From DTU024 sp964518875 (lineage in GTDB: Bacteria > Bacillota > Clostridia > Christensenellales > Aristaeellaceae): a stretch of 29,636 nucleotides of DNA. The notes beneath the pieces were generated by a model, which was not told the DNA's origin, made no database searches, and saw only the letters and a program-made list of their open reading frames with translations. Each line of letters opens with the position of its first letter. The stretch's first letter is position 1. This document shows, one piece after another, positions 24,058 to 29,636 of the stretch. The DNA lies in NCBI GenBank assembly GCA_964518875.1, contig CAZFHI010000022.1, positions 1 to 29,636 on the forward strand, read 5' to 3'. The position numbers were made by a program, and so were the translations under genes.

Positions 24058-25502
24058 GCCTGCTCCTCCTCGCCAAGACGGCCCACGAGCATTTCGCTTC
24101 CCGCGCCCTGTTTGGTGATGTGCAACAAATCGCTCTCTCCAAGCTCTTCCTTTAATATTTCGGCAACGCGCAGGCAGCAGAACCCGCCCTGGCACCTGCC
24201 CATGCCGGCTCTTGTGCGGCGCTTTACGCCGTCTATGCTTTTAGCGCCAACGGGTCTTCGTATCGCAAAGCGAATTTCCGCTTCTGTAACGGTTTCGCAG
24301 CGGCATACGAGGTTTCCGTACAGCGGGTTTTGGCGGTAAGCTTCTTCCCTTTCTTCCAGACTCATTCTGCTGAATGGCTTTGGCAGGGGAGTGGGAGGCC
24401 TGTAATTCCCGCGTTTTTTAAGCTTAAGGTAGTAAGCTACCCAGTCGCCCATTTCTTCGCCTATTGCAGGGGATGCAGATAGACCGGGGCTTTCTATGCC
24501 TATGGCTTCAAAGGCGCCTTCCGGCGCGCCTTCGACAGCGCCTATAATAAAGTCTCCGCCTTGTTCGTGGGCGCGAACGCCTGAAAAAGTGGTAATAACG
24601 TTGCGCACGCTTTTTTTGCCTAAGCTCTTGAAGGCTTTTTCCATTACATCGTCAAGACCGCGCCTTGTGGTTGCGGTATCAAGCGCATCGGGAATATCTT
24701 CGGCGTTAGGGCCTATAAGGGTGTTTCCGTGCGTTGTCGGTGTTACCAATACGCCCTTGCCAAGAGCGGTTGGCACTTGAAAAATTGTTCTGCTGACTAT
24801 GGCTTCAGTCCCGCGGTCTAAAAGATAGTACTGCCCGCGTCTTGGTATAATTTTAATTTTTCTTGTGCTGATCCCGTTGTGAAGGCTTTCAGCCCCGCAG
24901 CCTGCGCAGTTTACTATCGCCCTCGCTTCGTAATCGCCTTTATTTGTATGCACGCGCCAGAATTTATCTATATGCTCAAAGCTTTGAACCTGCGTGTTCA
25001 ACAAAAACTCGGCTCCGTTTTCTTTTGCGCTGTCAGCCAGAGCGTAAGTCAGCTCATAAGGGCTTACTATTCCGCTTGCCGGCGCGTTAAGCGCGCATAG
25101 TACTTCGGGGTTTATTTTAGGCTCAAGCTTAAGGATCTGCTCACGCTCTATTATTTCGCAGCCTGGAACGCCGTTTTTTATTGAACGGTCGTATAATACT
25201 TCAATCTGCTTTCTATCTTCCTCGTTAAATCCTAAAACAAGCGCGCCGGGCCTTCCGTATGGAACTCCAAGCTTAAGGCACAGCTCTTCCATCATCTTTG
25301 CGCCTTTAACGTTAAGCCTTGCTTTTTCTGTGTTGGGAACAGCGTCATATCCTGCGTGCACTATACCGCTGTTTGCCTTGCTCGCTCCTTCGCACACATC
25401 GTCCGCACGGTCCAAAATCAAAATGTTTGGTGTAAACTTAACAAGATGCGCGGCTATGGAACATCCTGTTACGCCTGCGCCAACAATTATTGCGTCGTAC
25501 AA
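24054..25502 (-). CDS. GlpA-like FAD dehydrogenase with a C-terminal [2Fe-2S] domain
   Basis: A 482-residue flavoprotein, probably an anaerobic glycerol-3-phosphate dehydrogenase, though 2-hydroxyacid oxidation is possible. The N-terminal DAO domain shows 'YDAIIVGAGVTGCSIAAHL' and 'ASKANSGIVHAGYD', the usual FAD and substrate segments. A BFD-like iron-sulfur domain follows ~residue 395, with Cys400-x-Cys402 and Cys437-x4-Cys442 in 'CRCETVTEAE' and 'MGRCQGGFCC'. The start is TTG 25502: AAGGAG (25516-25511) gives an 8-base spacing and the protein then begins MYDAIIVGAG as in homologues. The GTG at 25511 overlaps that site. It follows the exporter genes by 28 bases. Confidence 0.87.
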   Translation of the reverse strand: MYDAIIVGAGVTGCSIAAHLVKFTPNILILDRADDVCEGASKANSGIVHAGYDAVPNTEKARLNVKGAKMMEELCLKLGVPYGRPGALVLGFNEEDRKQIEVLYDRSIKNGVPGCEIIEREQILKLEPKINPEVLCALNAPASGIVSPYELTYALADSAKENGAEFLLNTQVQSFEHIDKFWRVHTNKGDYEARAIVNCAGCGAESLHNGISTRKIKIIPRRGQYYLLDRGTEAIVSRTIFQVPTALGKGVLVTPTTHGNTLIGPNAEDIPDALDTATTRRGLDDVMEKAFKSLGKKSVRNVITTFSGVRAHEQGGDFIIGAVEGAPEGAFEAIGIESPGLSASPAIGEEMGDWVAYYLKLKKRGNYRPPTPLPKPFSRMSLEEREEAYRQNPLYGNLVCRCETVTEAEIRFAIRRPVGAKSIDGVKRRTRAGMGRCQGGFCCLRVAEILKEELGESDLLHITKQGAGSEMLVGRLGEEEQA

Positions 25503-25530
25503 AGTCCCCACTCCTTACTAATTTAAATTA

Positions 25531-27360
25531 TTAAATGTCTTTTTTTAATATCTGACGGGCCATCTCATCCTGCAGCTGGTTTGTGTACAGGTCATAGTAT
25601 TTGCCGCGCTTTTTGAGCAGCTCCTTATGCGTGCCGGCTTCTGCTATCTTACCGTCGTCTATTACAAGAATCAGGTCGGCGTTGCGTATGGTGCTTAAGC
25701 GGTGAGCGATTATAAAGCCTGTTCTGCCTTTCAGAGTGCTTTCTATTGCGCGCTGTATGGCAGCTTCCGTTTCAGTATCTACGGAAGAAGTAGCTTCGTC
25801 AAGCACGAATATGCGCGGGTCGTGTATTATAGCCCTTGCAAACGATATGAGCTGTTTTTCGCCTGTGGACAGCCTGTTGCCGGATTCTCCTACCTGCGTG
25901 TCAAACCCGTTTTCAAAGCGGCTTATAAACTCGTACGCGTGCACGGTTTTAGCGGCGGCTATAACTTCTTCGTCCGTTGCATCTTTTTTGGAATAGCGTA
26001 TATTGTCTTTTATAGTGCCTGAAAAAAGATGCGGATCCTGCAAAACGTAGCCTAAATTGCTTTGCAGCCAAAGCTGGCTGCGCTGCCTGTAATCCACGCC
26101 GTCTATAAGTATCTCGCCCTCGGTGGGCTCATAAAAACGGCAAAGCAGGTTTACTATGGTGCTCTTGCCGGCGCCTGTCGGCCCTACAAGGGCTATGGTC
26201 TTCCCCGACGGGACATGAAGAGAAAAATCGCTTAAAATCTGTTCTCCGCCCTTGTAACGGAAAGTAACGTTTTTAAATTCGACTTCGCCTTTTATGGGCT
26301 CCCAGTTTTCTTTTTTGGGGTGGAAAATATCGCCGTATTTTTCTATTACTTCAGGTGTGTCCTTTATGTCGGGTTCTGTTTCTAACAGACCCACTACGCG
26401 CTCTGCCGCGGCCTGCATGCGCTGCATTTCAGAAAATATCGCGGCGAGAGAGTGTATAGGTTCAAATATAGAAAGAGAAAAGCTGAAAAACGCCGACAAA
26501 GTGCCTAATGAAAGCGTTCCGCTAAGCACAAGAAAACTGCCGTTGCTTAAAACATATGCAGCGGCGATTGAGCTTACAAATATAACAAGAGGCAAATAAA
26601 TGCTCGACAGCTTTGCTGAAGCGACGGAGGATTCATGCATGTGGCTGCTTAATTCCTCAAATTCTTCTGCGTTTTTTTCTTCTCTTACAAGCGTTTTGGT
26701 AGTTGTCGCGCCCATTACGCCTTCGTTAAAGGCGCTTATTATGCGGCTGTTGGTTTTGCGCACTTCTCTTTGCCGGTGCAGTATCTTAATCTGAAAATAA
26801 TAGGATACAACGGCAAGCGGAGGCAAGGTTATAAGTATTATAAGCGTAAGCCTTGTGTCTATTATAAACATGGCTATAAGACTTGCCAGCAGGTAAGTTG
26901 ACGACCATACTATTTGCACTATTCCCCACGCGAAGCCTTCGCCTAAGTTATGTATGTCGCTTGTCATACGGCTGATTAAAAAGCCTGCGGGCATGCGGTC
27001 ATAAAAAGAGAACGGAAGACTCTGAAGCTTTAGGAAACCTTCCTTGCGCATAGAATAAGACAAATAGAATTCCAGCTGGCCTGCTGTTTTTATGAACGAG
27101 AAGCCGAAAACAACGCTTAATATAATAATCAAGGCGTAAACGCATATGGCGGCGACTAAACCGTCCGTACTTTGAGGGACTACAAACCTGTCTATCGCGT
27201 AGCGCGTCGCAAGACCAAAAAACACGTCGCAAACGGCAAGCGCCACCATAGATAAGGACATAAACAAAAACTTCTTTTTATATAGGAATACAAACGGAAG
27301 CAGCTTTTTCCAAGTGGAAAGGTGTATCTTGTCTGTATATTGTTCTTCCTGGTACTGCAT
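25531..27360 (-). CDS. ABC exporter half-transporter, catalytically competent partner
   Basis: A 609-residue type IV exporter with six membrane spans (~residues 25-320) and an ABC domain. The Walker A lies at 393-400 (GPTGAGKS), the signature is the non-canonical LSTGEKQ (497-503), and the Walker B 'FVLDEATSS' has the catalytic Glu522; the H-loop is 'IAHRLSTIRNADL'. It pairs with the upstream gene product, whose features are complementary, as in BmrD or TM288. Likely substrates are drugs, peptides or lipids, but none can be named. Its ATG overlaps the stop of the partner gene (TAATG), so translation is coupled and subunits should be made in equal amounts. Confidence 0.93.
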   Translation of the reverse strand: MQYQEEQYTDKIHLSTWKKLLPFVFLYKKKFLFMSLSMVALAVCDVFFGLATRYAIDRFVVPQSTDGLVAAICVYALIIILSVVFGFSFIKTAGQLEFYLSYSMRKEGFLKLQSLPFSFYDRMPAGFLISRMTSDIHNLGEGFAWGIVQIVWSSTYLLASLIAMFIIDTRLTLIILITLPPLAVVSYYFQIKILHRQREVRKTNSRIISAFNEGVMGATTTKTLVREEKNAEEFEELSSHMHESSVASAKLSSIYLPLVIFVSSIAAAYVLSNGSFLVLSGTLSLGTLSAFFSFSLSIFEPIHSLAAIFSEMQRMQAAAERVVGLLETEPDIKDTPEVIEKYGDIFHPKKENWEPIKGEVEFKNVTFRYKGGEQILSDFSLHVPSGKTIALVGPTGAGKSTIVNLLCRFYEPTEGEILIDGVDYRQRSQLWLQSNLGYVLQDPHLFSGTIKDNIRYSKKDATDEEVIAAAKTVHAYEFISRFENGFDTQVGESGNRLSTGEKQLISFARAIIHDPRIFVLDEATSSVDTETEAAIQRAIESTLKGRTGFIIAHRLSTIRNADLILVIDDGKIAEAGTHKELLKKRGKYYDLYTNQLQDEMARQILKKDI

Positions 27361-29165
27361 TACAACACTTCCTCCATGTTGCCTGCCTGTATGCTGCTTA
27401 TGCGCGCGTACAGACCGCCCTGTTTGATAAGCTCTTCATGTGCGCCCTGCTGGCTTATGCGCCCGTTTTCAAGCACAAATATACGGTCAGCCTCGCTTAA
27501 TGTGCTTATGCGGTGGCTTACTATTATTGTAGTAACATTGCTGCTGCGCTTTTCAAGGGCTGCGCGTATTGCGCGGTCTGTCTGTGTATCAACAGCTGAA
27601 AGGCTGTCGTCAAAAATAAGCACGCTGTTATCCTTAAGCAGGGTTCTGGCTATTGCAACGCGCTGCTTTTGTCCGCCCGACAGGGTAACCCCGCGTTCGC
27701 CAACCAGAGTGCCGTATCCTTTTGCGCTTTCCATAATAAAGTCGTAAGCGCTCGCGTCTTTTGCAGCTGAGTTTATTTCTTCATCGGACGCTTCAGGATT
27801 AGCAATGGATATGTTCTCTTTTATTGTGCGGCTGTAAAGAAAAGGCTCCTGAAGTATAAGGCCGACCTTGCTTCTCAGCCATTTTCTGTCTATTTTTTGT
27901 ATATCCACGCCGCCTATAGTTATGCGGCCTTCGTCAGGCGTATAAAGCCTTTGAAGCATATGCAGCATGGTAGATTTGCCGCTGCCCGTAGCCCCTAATA
28001 CGGCTACTGTTTCTCCGCCCTTTATAGTTAACGACAGGTGATCTAAAACCTTTTGCCTGCCATAGCTGAAGCTTACGTTGTCAAATACTATGTCGCCTGA
28101 AAGATCCGGCCTTATTGCGTCAGGCTCCGCTGGCTCTTCTTTTTCGCGCAGCACTTCTAAAATACGGCCTAAAGACACCATGCACCGCCCTGTGAAGGAC
28201 AGAACTCTTCCAAGCTGGCGCGTAGGGCCTAAAAGCATGCTTGAGTAGCTTACAAGTACAAGCATGTCGCCTGTGCTTATATTGCCAGCTACCGCTTCAT
28301 ATATGCACAGGCTTATAACTATTAAGCCCTGTACGGCGCTGAAAAAGTCTCCGCTGCTCCAGTATATGGCGTCAAGCGGGGCGGCCTTTAAACCTGCTGC
28401 TTTGTGGTTTGAGTTGGCTTCTTCAAACTTTTCAACTTCGTCCTGCTGGCGGCCGAAAGCCCGCACAACGCGTATGCCAGTAATGTTTTCCTGCAAAACG
28501 TTGCTCATGTGGCCTTCTGCGCTTTCAGTGTTGCGGTAAGCCTTTATTACTACCTTGAAAAAACGCCAGGAGAAAATAAGTATGAAAGGCAACGGAATCA
28601 TGGATACAAAGGTTATCTTTGAGCTTATAGGGAACATAAGTATAAGCGCTATAACGATTAGCAGCACAGAGTTAAGTATGCTCATAAGCTGCACGTTTAA
28701 GAAACGGCGAACCATTTCAACGTCTGTTGTGCAGCGCTGGAGCAGATCCCCGGTGGACGCTTTAACGTGGTATGAAAAAGGCAGGGACTGAACGTGAGAA
28801 TAAAGCGTGTCTCTCAACGCCTTGGCGGCGTTTTCAGAGCCTATGGCGCACCAATAGCTCTTAAAGAACGCGAAAAGACCTTTTACAAGGTTTATAACTA
28901 CAACGGCAACGCCAAATATCCAAAGATTGTTTTTAACGTTTTCATAACTGCCCATTATCTGAAATAAAACGCTGTTAATACCGTCCGGAAAACGGCTAGG
29001 CAGATCGCTCAGGTAGTGGTCAAACAGCTCTGCCAGAACCGCGGGCGTTAAAAAGCCGATCAGTATATTTACGGCGGTGGATATGGACCCGCCTATAAAA
29101 TACCAAACGTTCTGCACTATAAGCTCCCACATGGCGGCCCATGGGGAACGCTTGTTTTTAAACAT
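27360..29165 (-). CDS. ABC exporter half-transporter, degenerate-site partner
   Basis: A 601-residue exporter with a six-span membrane domain and an ABC domain. Walker A is intact at 391-398 (GATGSGKS) and the signature is canonical LSGGQ (495-499). The Walker B reads 'VLIFDDSLSAVD', with Asp520 where the catalytic glutamate should be; the H-loop is 'IVSHRISTLSEADR'. This is the BmrC/TM287 pattern of a heterodimeric exporter with one weak ATP site. It is the first gene of a four-gene operon. AAGGAG lies 4 bases before the ATG. Its leader carries a short ORF and a terminator-like hairpin, suggesting expression only under a translational stress. Confidence 0.93.
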   Translation of the reverse strand: MFKNKRSPWAAMWELIVQNVWYFIGGSISTAVNILIGFLTPAVLAELFDHYLSDLPSRFPDGINSVLFQIMGSYENVKNNLWIFGVAVVVINLVKGLFAFFKSYWCAIGSENAAKALRDTLYSHVQSLPFSYHVKASTGDLLQRCTTDVEMVRRFLNVQLMSILNSVLLIVIALILMFPISSKITFVSMIPLPFILIFSWRFFKVVIKAYRNTESAEGHMSNVLQENITGIRVVRAFGRQQDEVEKFEEANSNHKAAGLKAAPLDAIYWSSGDFFSAVQGLIVISLCIYEAVAGNISTGDMLVLVSYSSMLLGPTRQLGRVLSFTGRCMVSLGRILEVLREKEEPAEPDAIRPDLSGDIVFDNVSFSYGRQKVLDHLSLTIKGGETVAVLGATGSGKSTMLHMLQRLYTPDEGRITIGGVDIQKIDRKWLRSKVGLILQEPFLYSRTIKENISIANPEASDEEINSAAKDASAYDFIMESAKGYGTLVGERGVTLSGGQKQRVAIARTLLKDNSVLIFDDSLSAVDTQTDRAIRAALEKRSSNVTTIIVSHRISTLSEADRIFVLENGRISQQGAHEELIKQGGLYARISSIQAGNMEEVL

Positions 29166-29210
29166 ATTACTCCTTATTATATATAGACTTTAAAACATAT
29201 TGCTTATAAT

Positions 29211-29233
29211 AAAAAATTCCACATTATATGTGG
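29211..29233 (-). terminator. Attenuator hairpin in the exporter leader
   Basis: On the minus strand CCACAT (29233-29228) and ATGTGG (29224-29219) form a 6-bp stem with a 3-base loop, followed by AATTTTTT (29218-29211). It is a short but plausible intrinsic terminator, ~45 bases before the exporter start codon. Its 5' arm begins only 7 bases after the stop of the leader ORF, within the footprint of a ribosome sitting there. Confidence 0.6.
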
Positions 29234-29240
29234 CAGCCCT

Positions 29241-29264
29241 TTAAATAAAACGATAGAAAAACAT
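29241..29264 (-). CDS. Leader peptide MFFYRFI of the exporter operon
   Basis: A seven-codon ORF with ATG at 29264-29262 and TAA at 29243-29241. The ribosome binding site GGAGG (29276-29272) has an ideal 7-base spacing and lies just after the predicted transcript start. The product is aromatic-rich with a single arginine. Leader peptides upstream of drug-resistance ABC genes (for example bmrB before bmrCD in Bacillus subtilis) act by ribosome stalling that prevents early termination. The position next to a terminator-like hairpin supports the same here. The sequence itself resembles no known stall peptide that I can name. Confidence 0.6.
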   Translation of the reverse strand: MFFYRFI

Positions 29265-29292
29265 AGAAAATCCTCCGCAAAAATTCCACTAC

Positions 29293-29321
29293 ATTTTATA
29301 AGATAAGCCGCCTCCCGTCAA
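29293..29321 (-). promoter_or_regulatory. Promoter of the exporter operon
   Basis: On the minus strand TTGACG (29321-29316), 17 bases, then TAAAAT (29298-29293). The predicted transcript start is near 29286, just upstream of the leader ORF's ribosome binding site. The leader to the first exporter gene is ~120 bases. Confidence 0.78.
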
Positions 29322-29636
29322 GACGTACAGGCTGACAATGTGCAGGGAATATGTACTACTTGATAATTTAAATAAGCTGGTTGAATTATACGCCCTGTCA
29401 GAATATTATTCTATTAACGCGTTTAACTAAAATCAAATCCGCCAGCTAAACTTAGCAGCTGTAAATACCAATCCTGTTTGACTTAAGTTGCTTTTCAAAC
29501 GCCATGCAAATCATACAATATAATGAAGCTTTACTGTAAAAAAAGTTTTTGGTATTAATAGATATAAGAATTTTTACTAAGCAGAATATGTTAATAAGAG
29601 AAGCGAGCGATATTTTTGTTATATAACCTGCGTTTA
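29322..29636. other. AT-rich intergenic region at the right edge
   Basis: About 315 bases with stops in every frame and no start with a ribosome binding site. I see no tRNA, repeat or strong hairpin. A TATAAT occurs near 29519 on the plus strand without a usable -35. Confidence 0.6.

Noticed and set aside
24058..24195. N-terminal extension of the FAD/NAD oxidoreductase (46 residues)
   Set aside because: It is the other-frame shadow of the neighbouring [2Fe-2S] domain. The ATG at 24057 has GGAGGAG and starts where homologues start.
27322..27747. 141-codon plus-strand ORF inside the exporter genes
   Set aside because: It is antisense to conserved Walker B and signature motifs and lacks a ribosome binding site, so it is a shadow.
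1..29636. CRISPR arrays, tRNA genes, prophage or defence genes
   Set aside because: I looked for regularly spaced repeats, tRNA arms and typical proteins on both strands and found none.

Overview
The window looks like chromosomal DNA from an anaerobic member of the Clostridia or a related Bacillota lineage. This rests on strong GGAGG ribosome binding sites, AT-rich intergenic DNA, heavy use of ATA codons, a DUF3784 protein, and many carbohydrate ABC importers and isomerases. The species cannot be named from the sequence. Both solute-binding proteins end their signal peptides in an A-x-A site and lack a lipobox cysteine. That is unusual for a single-membrane Gram-positive and leaves a diderm or an atypical lineage possible. 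I see no tRNA, CRISPR array, insertion sequence, phage gene or origin.

Left part (1-7250, + strand): the window opens on what looks like the last bases of a 5S rRNA gene and its terminator. An AT-rich gap follows, then an ArsR-type regulator with a large C-terminal domain. Next is a sugar-uptake operon: family 2 glycoside hydrolase, family 1 solute-binding protein, and two MalF/MalG-type permeases. It has no ATPase, so it presumably borrows a shared one. A terminator lies at 7197-7247.

Middle part (7250-15900, + strand): a consensus promoter flanked by inverted repeats drives a ribose-type ABC importer (binding protein, double ATPase, permease) followed by mtnK and mtnA. These encode methylthioribose kinase and methylthioribose-1-phosphate isomerase. 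A LacI-type regulator follows. A separate promoter then serves a FucU/RbsD mutarotase and a DUF3784 membrane protein. The set reads as uptake and phosphorylation of a 5-modified ribose, such as 5-methylthioribose or 5-deoxyribose. No downstream aldolase or dehydratase lies in the window.

Hexuronate part (15900-19700, - strand): a GntR/FadR-type regulator, uxaC and uxaE form an operon that feeds glucuronate and galacturonate into one ketohexuronate pool. A hairpin-rich convergent zone separates it from the mtn region. On its other side a divergent, mostly non-coding stretch leads to galE (+), which converges at a bidirectional terminator on a secreted protein of unknown function (-).

Right part (22700-29340, - strand): a four-gene operon encodes the two halves of a heterodimeric ABC exporter, followed by a glycerol-3-phosphate-dehydrogenase-like flavoprotein with a [2Fe-2S] domain and a partner FAD/NAD oxidoreductase. 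Its 5' leader carries a seven-residue ORF with an excellent ribosome binding site. Seven bases after that ORF's stop there is a hairpin and T-run. This arrangement looks like ribosome-controlled transcription attenuation of the exporter, and it is the most interesting element in the window.
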